A stretch of 64,000 nucleotides of DNA from NCBI GenBank assembly GCA_050246875.1, contig JBFWVF010000005.1, positions 62,001 to 126,000 of the forward strand, read 5' to 3'. The stretch comes from SHWB01 sp050246875 (lineage in GTDB: Bacteria > Pseudomonadota > Alphaproteobacteria > UBA6615). Positions 17,166 through 26,851 of the stretch are shown piece by piece (the first letter of the stretch is position 1; every line of letters starts with the position of its first letter). A program made the translations under genes and the position numbers. The notes under the pieces are model-generated. The model was not told where the DNA came from and did no database searches. It saw only the letters and a list, made by a program, of their open reading frames with translations.

Positions 17166-17242
17166 GGCCCCGTAGCTCAACCGGATAGAGCACCGGCCTT
17201 CTAAGCCGGCGGTTGCAGGTTCGAGTCCTGCCGGGGTCGCCA
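17166..17242 (+). tRNA. tRNA-Arg (TCT anticodon)
   Basis: Acceptor GGCCCCG/CGGGGTC (one G-T pair), D-arm AGCTCAACCGGATAGAGC, anticodon stem CCGGC/GCCGG with loop CTTCTAA (anticodon TCT, reads AGA/AGG), T-arm with GGTTCGAGTCC, encoded CCA. 77 bases. Confidence 0.96.
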
Positions 17243-17321
17243 CCCTCTACCGATGCACGCGCCGAATGCCGATCGCGCGGGCCTCCCGCCACTCCGCATC
17301 CCGCTCACGGACCACCGCATC

Positions 17322-17750
17322 ATGCACGCCTCGATCCTTGTCGCCGCCGCCCTTTTCCTCTGCGCCACGACGGTCGCCCAGGCGCAAGAGCGCCCGGCGG
17401 ACGTCACTGTCCGAACCCTGCTGTCGACGCAGGCCACCGCCACCGGCCAGCCCATCGTGCTGCCGCCGCGCGACGTGCAACTGATCGTCTCGGAGTTCGT
17501 GATCGCACCGGGTGCCGTCTTGCCGGTGCACCGGCATCCGTTCCCCCGCTATGGCATCGTCATGGAGGGGACGCTGCGCGTCACCCGCCCCGGCAACCCG
17601 GTGCCGTTCGATTACAAGGCGGGCGACGTCGTGGTCGAGATGGTCGGCGAACTGCACTACGGGACGAACACCGGCACGACGCCGGTGCGCCTGATCGTCA
17701 TCGACCAGGTCGTGGCGGGAAGCCCGCACACGGTCATCGACGGCAAATAG
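17322..17750 (+). CDS. Secreted cupin-domain protein
   Basis: A 142-residue protein from ATG 17322 with a signal peptide (ASILVAAALFLCATTVAQAQ). The cupin motif 1 is recognisable as PGAVLPVHRHPFPRYGIVMEG (two His for metal binding) and motif 2 as the DVVVEMVGELHYGTN region. An in-frame ATG at 17253 would add 23 residues with no signal-peptide character. Follows tRNA-Arg. Role unknown. Confidence 0.8.
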   Translation: MHASILVAAALFLCATTVAQAQERPADVTVRTLLSTQATATGQPIVLPPRDVQLIVSEFVIAPGAVLPVHRHPFPRYGIVMEGTLRVTRPGNPVPFDYKAGDVVVEMVGELHYGTNTGTTPVRLIVIDQVVAGSPHTVIDGK

Positions 17751-17771
17751 ACGGCTGCCGCTCCGCCGGCG

Positions 17772-18479
17772 CTACCGCGCCGACCTGAGCAGGATGTCGG
17801 CGACCGCGTCGGGGCCGTCGACCATGGCGTCGTGGCTGTGCGGCGTGCGGTGAACGGTCCAGCCTGGCTTGCCCTTGTACTTGTCGTGGAAGGGCACGAA
17901 CGGGTTGTGGTCCCAGCCGTCGGCGAGGATGAACACCTTGTCCTTGATGCGGTCGACGGCGCCGGTGAGCCTGAGGCTCTGGCGGAAGCCGGCGAGGGGA
18001 TGGGGCGTGCACTTGCCGTCGACCCAGGCCTGGTCGGCCGTGTCCTTGATGCCGAACAGCGACGACGGGATGGTGGCGACCGAGTAGCCGGTCTCGCCCG
18101 AGGTATCCATGAAGAGGTTGCGGAACAGGTCGTTCACCAGCGACCAGTTGGACTCGCCGTCGCCCGGCACGAAGGCGTCGAGATAGGCGAGGGTGGCGAT
18201 GCGGTCGGCCTCGGCATCCGCCGCGCCCGTCACCACGAGGCCAGCATAGGAATGGCCGACCAGCACGACGTCGTGCAAATCCTCCCAGCGCAGCACGTTG
18301 GCGATGTCCTGCACGTGCGTCGCCATGTTGACCGAGGCGTTCAGCAGGTGCGAGCGCTCGCCGAGGCCGGTCAGCGTCGGCGTGAACACCTCGTGGCCGG
18401 CGGCGCGCAGGCGCTGCGCCACCCGTCGCCAGCACCAGCCACCATGCCACGCGCCATGCACCAGGACGTAGGTCGTCAT
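17772..18479 (-). CDS. Alpha/beta hydrolase (SABP2/EstC-like esterase)
   Basis: A 235-residue alpha/beta-hydrolase. The oxyanion-hole motif VLVHGAWHGGWCW is at residues 5-17, the nucleophile elbow VGHSYAG (Ser about 78) and the C-terminal His in TPHSHDAMVDGP. It matches small esterases related to plant salicylate-binding esterase and bacterial EstC. Substrate not known. Confidence 0.85.
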   Translation of the reverse strand: MTTYVLVHGAWHGGWCWRRVAQRLRAAGHEVFTPTLTGLGERSHLLNASVNMATHVQDIANVLRWEDLHDVVLVGHSYAGLVVTGAADAEADRIATLAYLDAFVPGDGESNWSLVNDLFRNLFMDTSGETGYSVATIPSSLFGIKDTADQAWVDGKCTPHPLAGFRQSLRLTGAVDRIKDKVFILADGWDHNPFVPFHDKYKGKPGWTVHRTPHSHDAMVDGPDAVADILLRSAR

Positions 18480-18543
18480 CGTTCTCTCCCCATGCGGACG
18501 GGCGCCCGGCTGCCCGGGGCCCGCGATGTTTCTTTTCGCGAGG

Positions 18544-18930
18544 TCAGACGAGCTGCAGGAAGATCAGCGCGAGGCCGACCATCGAGACCGCCCACACGCC
18601 GGTCCGCAGCCAGGGAATGCCGGCAAGGTAGACGGCCGCGTAGGCGACGCGCGCCCAGAAGAACAGGTGCGCCCCGAGCGCCGTCATGTCGTTGAGCTGG
18701 TTCGTGACATGGCCGACCAGCACCAGCGCGGCGAACAGCACCAGGCTTTCGAGCAGGTTGCGATGGGCGCGGGCGGCCCGGCCGGCCCAGCCCGTGATCT
18801 CCGGCAGGCCCTCGCGGTTGCCCGACAGGGCCGGCAGGCCGACCTGTGCCGCGGCCCCGTTGACGGCGATCACCGCCTGCACCACGGCAAGCAGCGTCGC
18901 CCACACCAGTAGCGTCAGTTCGATCGGCAT
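18544..18930 (-). CDS. MAPEG family membrane protein
   Basis: A 128-residue protein with four hydrophobic helices and the MAPEG pattern (RAARAHRNLLESLVLFAALVL in helix 2; FFWARVAYAAVYLAGI in helix 3). Eukaryotic MAPEG members conjugate or isomerise lipids using glutathione; bacterial members of this short type are mostly uncharacterised. Same direction as the hydrolase downstream, 64 bases apart. Confidence 0.87.
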   Translation of the reverse strand: MPIELTLLVWATLLAVVQAVIAVNGAAAQVGLPALSGNREGLPEITGWAGRAARAHRNLLESLVLFAALVLVGHVTNQLNDMTALGAHLFFWARVAYAAVYLAGIPWLRTGVWAVSMVGLALIFLQLV

Positions 18931-19078
18931 GGCGTTCCCCCGAAGCCGGCCGGCGTTCGTGCGGCCGTTCTGCTCAGGCTAGTCCGGCGCGCATGACGGC
19001 GCCAGCGCCGGCAGGGGTTCGCGGCGCCTCGGTGAACGGCTACAAGGCGCTGCCGCCACCCCGACAGGGCCAATCCCC

Positions 19079-19996
19079 GTGACCAGCCCGAGCGAGAGCA
19101 TCAAGCCGCCGCGGCCTGCCCTGACGGCGGGCGAACGGGCCGGCCTCGGCTATGCCGTCGGCGCCTACGTCATCTGGGCCGTCACGCCGCTCTACTTCAA
19201 GGCGGTGCTGACCGCCTCGGCGTTCGAGATCGTCATGCACCGCGTCGTCTGGTGCGTCGTCTTCCTCGTGCTGGTGATCACGGTCGCGCGGCAATGGGGC
19301 GAGGTGCGGGCGGCGGTGTCGAGCCGGCGCGTGCTGGCGACCCTGCTGGCCACGGCGCTGCTGGTGTCGGTCAACTGGACGATCTTCATCTACACCATCG
19401 AGAGCAGCCAGCTCATCGCCTCGAGCCTCGGCTACTTCCTCAGCCCGCTGGTCAGCGTGCTGCTCGGCTTCGTCATCCTGCGCGAGCGGCTCAACACGTC
19501 GCAGTGGATCGCGGCCGGCATCGCCGGCGTCGCCGTGGCGATCAAGGTCGTCGCCTTCGGCTCGCTGCCGTGGATCGGCCTGACCATCGCCTTCTGCTTC
19601 GGCGTCTACGGCCTGCTGCGCAAGGCGGTGGCGGCCGGCCCCGCCGTGGGCCTGTTCGTCGAATGCCTCGTGCTGGCGCCGTTCTGCCTCGCCTGGCTGG
19701 TCTGGCTCGATCTCCACGGCCACAGCCATTTCTCGCTGTCCGAGCCGTGGTTCGCGCTGCTGCTGGCGGCCGCCGGGCCCGTCACCGGCATACCGCTGCT
19801 GCTCTACGCGGCGGGCGCGCGCCGCGTGAAGCTCGCCACCATGGGCCTGTTGCAGTTCATCATCCCCGCCACCTATCTCGGCCTCGCCTTCAACGACGGC
19901 GAGGCCTTCGGCACGGAGGATGCGATCACCTTCGTGCTGATCTGGCTGGCGCTGGCGATCTACGTCCGCGACATGTGGCGGACGCGCAGCGTCTGA
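19079..19996 (+). CDS. rarD: RarD-type EamA transporter
   Basis: A 305-residue ten-helix DMT protein of the RarD subfamily: GAYVIWAVTPLYFKAV, MHRVVWCVVFL, NWTIFIYTIESSQLIASSLGYF and PLLLYAAGARRVKLATMGLLQF are its hallmark segments. Substrate is uncertain even in model organisms (chloramphenicol-sensitivity protein by annotation). GTG 19079 is used; a start slightly downstream is possible. Ends one base before the convergent hydrolase gene. Confidence 0.9.
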   Translation: MTSPSESIKPPRPALTAGERAGLGYAVGAYVIWAVTPLYFKAVLTASAFEIVMHRVVWCVVFLVLVITVARQWGEVRAAVSSRRVLATLLATALLVSVNWTIFIYTIESSQLIASSLGYFLSPLVSVLLGFVILRERLNTSQWIAAGIAGVAVAIKVVAFGSLPWIGLTIAFCFGVYGLLRKAVAAGPAVGLFVECLVLAPFCLAWLVWLDLHGHSHFSLSEPWFALLLAAAGPVTGIPLLLYAAGARRVKLATMGLLQFIIPATYLGLAFNDGEAFGTEDAITFVLIWLALAIYVRDMWRTRSV

Positions 19997-20953
19997 CTAG
20001 CGGCGCGTCGCCGGCTTGCGCTTGCCCCGCGGCTTCGGGCGGGCGCCCGGAGTCGCGCGGCGCGGCGCGGCCATGCCCGGCGCGAGCACGGCCGAGACCG
20101 GGCCGGTGGCGATGGTGCGGGCCGGCCAGGCGTCGTGCTCGACATCGGCGAAGAAGCGGTCGAGCGCGGCGTTGAAGGCGTCCGGCTCCTCGAGGTTGAC
20201 CGTGTGGCCGGTGCGCGGCACGACGACGAGGCCCGCCGCCGGCATGATGCGCTTGAGGCGCAGGTTGGTGTCGAGGCAAGGCTCGTCCTCGTCGCCGAGG
20301 ATCAGCAGGGTCGGCAGCTTGCACTTGGCGAATTGCGGCTCGAAGTCGCGCAGCGACGGCCGGTCCTTCTGGTAGCCCCGGAAGGTCAGGCTGCTGCCGA
20401 GGTTCGAATGTTCGGCGAGCTGGTCGTGGAACTCCTGCCAGCCGCGCGGGTCCTTGCGCTTGAAGGCCTGGCGGGTGGCACCGCCGGCATAGGCCGACCC
20501 GGCCTTGTCCATGCCCTCCTTGAGGAACTTCTCTGCGCCGATGGCGACGTCGCGGCGGAACTGGGCGCGGCCCGCGGGCTCCGAGCCCGAGCCGGCGCCG
20601 GCGGCGACCAGCGAGCGGGCGAGGCGGGGATGGCGCAGGCCGAAATGCAGGGTCGCATAGCCGCCCATCGACAGGCCGACGATATGCGCCTTCTTCTCGC
20701 CGGCGGCGCGCAGCACATGCGCGATGTCGTCGCAGAAATTCTGCCAGATATAGGCCTTGGGATCGGTCGGCACGTCCGACGGCGTGTAGCCGCGGGCATT
20801 GAAGGTGATGCAGCGATAACGGCGGCCGAAATAGCGAACCTGCGGTTCCCAGCTGCGATGATCGCCGGCGAACTCGTGCACGAAGATGATGGGTTCGCCC
20901 TTGCCGGTCGATTCCCAGTAGAGCTTCACACCCTTGACGTCGGCGTACGGCAT
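19997..20953 (-). CDS. Alpha/beta hydrolase with basic C-terminal tail
   Basis: A 318-residue alpha/beta-hydrolase: HG-region IIFVHEFAGDHRSWEPQVRY (about 23-42), nucleophile GLSMGGYAT (Ser about 95), acid in LILGDEDEPCL, and His in VPRTGHTVNLEEPD. After the fold (about residue 275) comes a Pro/Arg/Lys-rich tail ending KPATRR, which may be disordered and nucleic-acid- or membrane-interacting; that is speculation. Substrate unknown. Confidence 0.85.
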   Translation of the reverse strand: MPYADVKGVKLYWESTGKGEPIIFVHEFAGDHRSWEPQVRYFGRRYRCITFNARGYTPSDVPTDPKAYIWQNFCDDIAHVLRAAGEKKAHIVGLSMGGYATLHFGLRHPRLARSLVAAGAGSGSEPAGRAQFRRDVAIGAEKFLKEGMDKAGSAYAGGATRQAFKRKDPRGWQEFHDQLAEHSNLGSSLTFRGYQKDRPSLRDFEPQFAKCKLPTLLILGDEDEPCLDTNLRLKRIMPAAGLVVVPRTGHTVNLEEPDAFNAALDRFFADVEHDAWPARTIATGPVSAVLAPGMAAPRRATPGARPKPRGKRKPATRR

Positions 20954-21027
20954 CGATCGTTCTCCCCGCGCTGCGTTGCGGGAAAACTAGCACGCCGTGA
21001 TGCGGTCGTGACCAGCCCGCGTCGCAG

Positions 21028-22197
21028 CTACCGGCGCACCGCCGCGCGCAGGCGCTCGAAGCCGGCGGCGAGGTCGGCGATCTGGTCGTCGGAATGTTCC
21101 AGCCCGACATGGAAGCGCAGCACCGTGCCGGGGTCGTCCCACTTCGTCGCCGTGCGCAGGTTCGACGGCTCGGCCGGCAGCACGAGGGACTCGTAACCGC
21201 CCCAGCTCGCCCCCATGCCGAACAGTTCGAGGCCGTCGAGCAGGGCGCCGAGCGCCGTGTCGTCGTAGGCGCGGTCGAGCACGATCGAGAACAGGCCGCT
21301 GGCACCGCTGAAGTCGCGCTTCCAGATGGCATGACCGGGGTGGTCGGGCAGCGCCGGATAGAGCACGCGCGTCACCTCGGGCTGGGTCTTCAGCCACTCG
21401 GCGAGCGTCAGCGCGCGCTGCTGGTGCTGCACGAGGCGCGCGCCCATGGTGCGGAAGCCGCGCAGGCCGAGATACATGTCGTCCGGCCCGGCGCACTGGC
21501 CCGACAGGCGGAAGCTCTCCCAGATCGCCGGGAAGGCGGCTTCCGTCGTCACGATCATGCCGAGCATCGCGTCGGAGTGGCCGACGATGTACTTGGTGCC
21601 GGCGTGCACCGACACGTCGACGCCCTTCTCGAACGACTTGAAGTAGAGCCCGGTCGCCCAGGTGTTGTCGTTCATCACGATGGCGCCGCGCGCATGGGCG
21701 GCGGCGGCGATGGCCGGGATGTCCTGCACGTCGAAGGTCAGCGAGCCCGGGCACTCGGTGTAGACGACCTTTGTATTGGGCCGGATCAGCTCGGCGATGC
21801 CGCCGCCGATCAGCGGGTCGTAATAGGTCGTCTCGACGCCGAAGCGCGCCAGCACCTTCTGGCAGTAGTTGCGCGTCGGGAAGTAGGCGCTGTCGGTGCA
21901 CAGGATGTGGTCGCCGGCCTTCACGAAGGCCAGCAGCGCCGTGGTGATGGCGCCGAGGCCCGACGAACAGGCCAGCGCATGCGCGCCGCCCTCGATGGCA
22001 GCCACCGCCTCCTGCAGCGCGTGCGTTGTCGGCGTGCCGGCGCGGCCATAGGTGACGGTCTTCAGCGGATCGCGCTTGCGCCAGGCGGCCAGCGTCGGGA
22101 ACACAACGGTCGAGGCGTGATACACTGGCGGATTGACGATGCCGTAATTGTCCTCGGGATGGCGCCCGCTGCTGACGAGGATGGTCTCGTCCTTCAT
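21028..22197 (-). CDS. metC: Cystathionine beta-lyase-type PLP enzyme
   Basis: A 389-residue fold-type I PLP enzyme of the Cys/Met metabolism family. YGRAGTPTTHALQEAVAAIEGG and the PLP-binding Lys in HAGTKYIVGHSD (about residue 198) are clear. Bacterial MetC cleaves cystathionine to homocysteine, ammonia and pyruvate; some relatives are cystathionine gamma-synthases or C-S lyases, so specificity is inferred. ATG 22197 is chosen since the longer frame (to 22230) reads the palindromic repeat upstream. Last gene of the block cysK-alaX-sseA-metC. Confidence 0.85.
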   Translation of the reverse strand: MKDETILVSSGRHPEDNYGIVNPPVYHASTVVFPTLAAWRKRDPLKTVTYGRAGTPTTHALQEAVAAIEGGAHALACSSGLGAITTALLAFVKAGDHILCTDSAYFPTRNYCQKVLARFGVETTYYDPLIGGGIAELIRPNTKVVYTECPGSLTFDVQDIPAIAAAAHARGAIVMNDNTWATGLYFKSFEKGVDVSVHAGTKYIVGHSDAMLGMIVTTEAAFPAIWESFRLSGQCAGPDDMYLGLRGFRTMGARLVQHQQRALTLAEWLKTQPEVTRVLYPALPDHPGHAIWKRDFSGASGLFSIVLDRAYDDTALGALLDGLELFGMGASWGGYESLVLPAEPSNLRTATKWDDPGTVLRFHVGLEHSDDQIADLAAGFERLRAAVRR

Positions 22198-22221
22198 CGA
22201 CCGTGCACTCCTGATGTTCTC

Positions 22222-22265
22222 CTCTCCCATGGGGAGAGAGAATTTTCCTCTCCCTGTGGGAGAGG
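22222..22265. repeat. Two tandem palindromic repeats (CCTCTCCC-type)
   Basis: Two adjacent hairpins: CTCTCCC/GGGAGAG with loop ATG (22222-22238) and CCTCTCCC/GGGAGAGG with loop TGT (22247-22265). The second has the same 8-bp arms as the element at 5162-5180. They fill the gap between metC and sseA and may influence mRNA processing there. Confidence 0.7.
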
Positions 22266-22272
22266 AGGAATT

Positions 22273-23121
22273 TCAAACAGCCACGGGCGTGTCGCTGCGG
22301 CCGCCCCATTCGGTCCACGAGCCGTCGTAGACCGCCCAGTCGTCGCGGCCGGTCAGGTGCAGCGCGAGGCCGACGATGCAGGCGGTGACGCCCGAGCCGC
22401 AGCTCGTGATGACGCGCCGGCCGGGCGCGAGGCCGGCCGCCTTCGCCGCCGCCTCGATCTCGGCGGCGCTGCGGAAGCGGCCGTGGTCGAGCACGCGCTC
22501 GTAGGGCAGGTTGACGGCGGCGGGGATGTGGCCGGAGCGCACGCCGGGACGAATCTCCGGCACCGTGCCGTCGAAGCGGCCGGGCGCGCGCACGTCGACC
22601 ACCAGTTCGCCCTTGCCGTCGATCGTCCCGCGCACCTGATCGAGCGAACGCACCATGTCGGGGCGCAGCGTCGCCGCGAACTTCGCCGGGCGGATGGCCG
22701 GCAGCGTTGCCGTCACCTTCCGTCCCTCGGCCTGCCACTGCGGCAGCCCGCCGTCGAGCACCGCGACGTTGTCGTGGCCCATGATGCGGAACATCCACCA
22801 CACGCGCGGCGCCGAGAAGTTGCCCGTGGTGTCGTAGACGACAACGCGGTCGCCGTTCGAGATGCCGAGCGCGCCGGCGGCGATGGCGAACACGTCGGCC
22901 GTCGGCAGCATGTGCGGCAGCGGGTTCTTGCCGTCGCAGACCGCGTCGATGTCGAAGCGGACGGCGCCGGGGATGTGCGCGGCCCGGTACTCGGCGTCGC
23001 CGTCGCGCTTGACGTTGGGGAGATGGTACGAGCCGTCGACGATCTTCACCTTCGGGTCGTCGAGATGGGCCGCCAGCCACTCGGTCGTCACCACCGCGTC
23101 GGGGTTCTTCCAGCCGTTCAT
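22273..23121 (-). CDS. sseA: 3-mercaptopyruvate sulfurtransferase (two-domain rhodanese)
   Basis: A 282-residue tandem rhodanese. The N-terminal, inactive domain covers about 10-130 (IVDGSYHLPNVKRDGDAEY) and the C-terminal domain about 155-275 holds the catalytic loop CGSGVTAC, the signature of mercaptopyruvate sulfurtransferases as opposed to thiosulfate-specific rhodaneses. ATG 23121 is chosen because sequence upstream belongs to the alaX gene. It transfers sulfane sulfur from 3-mercaptopyruvate, which fits its place among cysteine-metabolism genes. Confidence 0.9.
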   Translation of the reverse strand: MNGWKNPDAVVTTEWLAAHLDDPKVKIVDGSYHLPNVKRDGDAEYRAAHIPGAVRFDIDAVCDGKNPLPHMLPTADVFAIAAGALGISNGDRVVVYDTTGNFSAPRVWWMFRIMGHDNVAVLDGGLPQWQAEGRKVTATLPAIRPAKFAATLRPDMVRSLDQVRGTIDGKGELVVDVRAPGRFDGTVPEIRPGVRSGHIPAAVNLPYERVLDHGRFRSAAEIEAAAKAAGLAPGRRVITSCGSGVTACIVGLALHLTGRDDWAVYDGSWTEWGGRSDTPVAV

Positions 23122-23128
23122 CGTCGCC

Positions 23129-23860
23129 TCACGGTTCGAGCAGGGTGATCGCCACGCGGCGGTTCTGCCGGCCCTTGCTTTCGATCTTGCCCAGCGCCAC
23201 GCGGCCGATCTCGCCGGTGCGCGCCACATGCGTGCCGCCGCAGGGCTGCAGGTCGAGGCCGGCGATGCGGACGAGGCGCACCCTGCCGACGCCGACCGGC
23301 GGCTTGACGCTCATCGTCTTCACCAGTTCCGGGCGCCGCGCCAGCTCGTCGTCGTCGATCCACTCGCTGCCGACTGGATGGTCGGCGGCTACCAGTTCGT
23401 TGAGGCGTGCCTCGACCGCCTCGCGGTCGGGGATCTCGCCGTCCATGGCGAAGTCCAGCCGTCCCTTGCCGTCGCCGACCTGGCCGCCGGTGACGGGGAA
23501 GGGCAGCACGGCTGACAGCAGATGCAGGCAGGTGTGCACGCGCATCAGGCGGTGGCGGCGCGGCCAGTCGATCGTTGCCGTCACCTCGGCGCCGACGGGC
23601 AGGGTGCCGGCGCCCTCGGCGGGGACATGCACGATCGTGTCGGGTCCACCGTCCTCGGGGCGGCCCTTCACCGCCGTCGCGATGGCGGTGCCGGCGCCAT
23701 CGGCCGTCGTCAGCGTGCCACTGTCGCCTGGCTGACCGCCGCCCGTGGCGTAGAACACCGTACGATCGAGCACGATGCCGCCCAGCTCGTTGACGGCGAC
23801 GACGCGCGCCGTCGCCTCGCGCAGATAGGCATCGCCGCGGAACAGCGGGTCGGTCGCCAT
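23129..23860 (-). CDS. Alanyl-tRNA editing protein (AlaX-type)
   Basis: A 243-residue stand-alone editing protein related to the editing domain of AlaRS. The N-terminal domain resembles the Gly-rich AlaRS segment (FYATGGGQPGDSG), and the zinc-binding residues are HTCLH (about 109-113) and CGGTH (about 208-212). AlaX proteins hydrolyse Ser- or Gly-tRNA(Ala). It lies between cysK and sseA with 5- and 7-base gaps, an unusual neighbourhood for a translation quality-control enzyme. Confidence 0.9.
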   Translation of the reverse strand: MATDPLFRGDAYLREATARVVAVNELGGIVLDRTVFYATGGGQPGDSGTLTTADGAGTAIATAVKGRPEDGGPDTIVHVPAEGAGTLPVGAEVTATIDWPRRHRLMRVHTCLHLLSAVLPFPVTGGQVGDGKGRLDFAMDGEIPDREAVEARLNELVAADHPVGSEWIDDDELARRPELVKTMSVKPPVGVGRVRLVRIAGLDLQPCGGTHVARTGEIGRVALGKIESKGRQNRRVAITLLEP

Positions 23861-23865
23861 GGCGC

Positions 23866-24867
<1,002 letters not shown>

Positions 24868-25066
24868 GGCCGGACCTTTGTCGTGAAAACAGGCGTTTCC
24901 CGAGGGGACGGCGAGACTAGCCGCCTGCCCGGAATGCGGCAAGCGACAGGCCCTGCGCGCGCCGCGCGGACTGCATGATTGACGGTCGCTGCCATGCCCG
25001 TCACTCTCACCCGTTATTCGGGTTCAAGAATATGGATGTTCCCTGAATTGGATCAGGAGGAAAGGG

Positions 25067-25396
25067 ATGCGCAGGTCGGTCATCATGGCAATTGCCGCAC
25101 TCGCGCTCGTGGCCTGCCAGACGAGCAGCGGCGGCGGGGGTGGCCCGACTGCGGTCGGGGGCAGCATGGAATCGGGCGGTGACAACGGTGCAGCGGCCGG
25201 CACTGACGGTGCCGGCAGCGCTGCCGGGGGCGGAGGTAGTGCCGGCGGCAGCGCCGGGGGCGGAGGCAGCGCGGGCGGCGGCAGTGCCGGAGGAGGAAGT
25301 GCTGGTTCGGACGGTGACGGCGGCGGGGGTGGTATGTCCGCCGGTAATTCGGCCAGCGCCAGCGGTGAAGCCGCCACCGGCAATGCGAATGAATGA
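25067..25396 (+). CDS. Gly/Ser/Ala-rich lipoprotein
   Basis: A 109-residue protein with a lipoprotein signal peptide and lipobox LVAC (Cys about residue 17). The rest is low complexity: repeats of the GGGSAGGS/GGGSAG type over about residues 50-85, then an acidic Gly-rich patch (GSDGDGGGGG). Strong AGGAGGAAAGG ribosome-binding site directly before the ATG. Probably a surface or periplasmic disordered lipoprotein; function unknown. Confidence 0.72.
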   Translation: MRRSVIMAIAALALVACQTSSGGGGGPTAVGGSMESGGDNGAAAGTDGAGSAAGGGGSAGGSAGGGGSAGGGSAGGGSAGSDGDGGGGGMSAGNSASASGEAATGNANE

Positions 25397-25433
25397 ATTC
25401 TAGGTCGGCGACGTCCGCCGGAAGTTGAGGCCG

Positions 25434-25568
25434 CTACCTCGCGGGCAGGTCGAGTGCGGTTAGCGTGGCGTTCGTCATGCCGTCGGAGGCTTTGCCCAGC
25501 ATGTGCAGTGAGCCGAAGACAAGAACGAAGCCCAGACCGAACGCTGCGATCACGCTGAGTACTTTCAT
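25434..25568 (-). CDS. 44-residue single-helix membrane peptide
   Basis: From ATG 25568 the product is MKVLSVIAAFGLGFVLVFG followed by a short polar tail; one transmembrane or uncleaved signal segment (about 5-22). A GGGAG ribosome-binding site lies upstream. Small single-helix proteins like this are easily missed; coding is plausible but unproven. Confidence 0.5.
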   Translation of the reverse strand: MKVLSVIAAFGLGFVLVFGSLHMLGKASDGMTNATLTALDLPAR

Positions 25569-25673
25569 CGTCCCAGCTCCCTTGCCGCCGAAAGGTCCGA
25601 CACAGGCCGGGTTCTTCAGGTTGTGTGAACGCACCCGGGCAGCGCGAAGTTCCCGCAGGCATGGCTTTTCCCG

Positions 25674-26306
25674 CTACCGGACAGTGGCGCTTTCCCCATG
25701 GTCGTGGGCTCCGGAACGCATGCCGGGGTGGGAGGCCCGGTTGAGCGCCAGCCACTGCAACGCGATCACCGTGCCCGCGTTGACGATGCGGCCGGCCGCC
25801 AGCATGGCCAGCGCCTCGTCGACACTAAGGTTATGGACCTTGATGTCCTCGCCCTCGTCATCGACGCCGTGGATGCCGCCGGCGTTACCGAGATCGGCGG
25901 TGGCATAGTAGATCGCCAGCGTCTCGGTCGCGCCGCCGGGGGTGAGCGCGACACTGGCGATGCGGGTCAGCCGGTCGAGGACGACGCCGGCTTCCTCGAC
26001 GGCCTCGCGGCGGGCGACGGCCTCGGGTGTCTCGCCCGGATCGATGATGCCGGCGACGATCTCGATCAGCCACGGGTCGATCCCGGCGGCGTAGGCGCCT
26101 GGCCGGAACTGCTCGATCAGCACGACGCGGTCGCGCACCGGATCGTGCGGCAGCACCGCCACCGCATGGCCGCGCTCGAACACCTCGCGGCGGATCGGCG
26201 CGCCGAGCGTGCCGTCGTGGCGCGTGTGGCGCAGCACGTAACGGTCGACGCGGAAATATCCCTGGAACGCCGCGTAGCGCTCCAGCACCTTCACCTCACG
26301 CTTCAT
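25674..26306 (-). CDS. Nudix hydrolase, ADP-ribose pyrophosphatase type
   Basis: A 210-residue Nudix protein with a complete Nudix box, GIIDPGETPEAVARREAVEE followed by AGV (about residues 90-112), and the N-terminal beta-domain expected of NudF-type ADP-ribose pyrophosphatases (FRVDRYVLRHTRHDG; VVLIEQFRPGAY). Hydrolyses ADP-ribose or related nucleotide sugars by family. It follows the CopD-like gene by 9 bases. Confidence 0.88.
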   Translation of the reverse strand: MKREVKVLERYAAFQGYFRVDRYVLRHTRHDGTLGAPIRREVFERGHAVAVLPHDPVRDRVVLIEQFRPGAYAAGIDPWLIEIVAGIIDPGETPEAVARREAVEEAGVVLDRLTRIASVALTPGGATETLAIYYATADLGNAGGIHGVDDEGEDIKVHNLSVDEALAMLAAGRIVNAGTVIALQWLALNRASHPGMRSGAHDHGESATVR

Positions 26307-26315
26307 GACGCCACC

Positions 26316-26774
26316 TCAGCTCCAGAAGCGGCCGCTCGCGCCGAGCACGACGGTGACGAGGCCGAGCGCGAGGTTGATGGTGACGATGGTACGGATCTGG
26401 CTGATCGCCGCGCCCGCCGCCTTCCAGTCCTGCCGTGCCACGGCGTCCTTCATGCGCCGCCACGGCGCGAACCAGAGATGGCCGAAGAGCAGGATCATGA
26501 TCCAGCCGGTCGCCTGCATCAGGTTGACGTGCAGCGGCAGTCCGGCGAAGCCGCCATACACGGCGAACACCGCCCCGTAGCCGCTGACGAGGATCGCCGC
26601 GATGGCGAGGGCGACGACCGGGAAGAAACGCGCCAGCGCGCCATGCATCACTGCCAGGCGCTGCGGCGGCTCCAGCGTACCGACGGCCGGCCGCACGGCC
26701 GTGTGCAGCACCCACATGCCGCCGACCCAGACGACGGCGCCGAGGACATGCAGGGCGATCAGGATCGAAATCAT
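26316..26774 (-). CDS. CopD-family / DUF2269-like integral membrane protein
   Basis: A 152-residue protein with four hydrophobic helices. The first helix holds HVLGAVVWVGGMW, typical of CopD-like proteins, where the His may bind metal or heme. Other His residues lie near helix ends (VMHGALARFF, FGHLWFAPW). Copper transport should not be assumed. Transcribed with the Nudix gene. Confidence 0.75.
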   Translation of the reverse strand: MISILIALHVLGAVVWVGGMWVLHTAVRPAVGTLEPPQRLAVMHGALARFFPVVALAIAAILVSGYGAVFAVYGGFAGLPLHVNLMQATGWIMILLFGHLWFAPWRRMKDAVARQDWKAAGAAISQIRTIVTINLALGLVTVVLGASGRFWS

Positions 26775-26851
26775 TCAATTCTCCGGTTGGGTGGTGGCGA
26801 CCATAGCCTGTCGACGGTGGTTCACGTCCCGACCGCCTCGACATCGATCGA

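Noticed and set aside
25230..25340. Possible CRISPR-like or satellite array in the Gly-rich gene
   Set aside because: Repeats are codon-level Gly/Ser/Ala repeats in frame, with no unique spacers.
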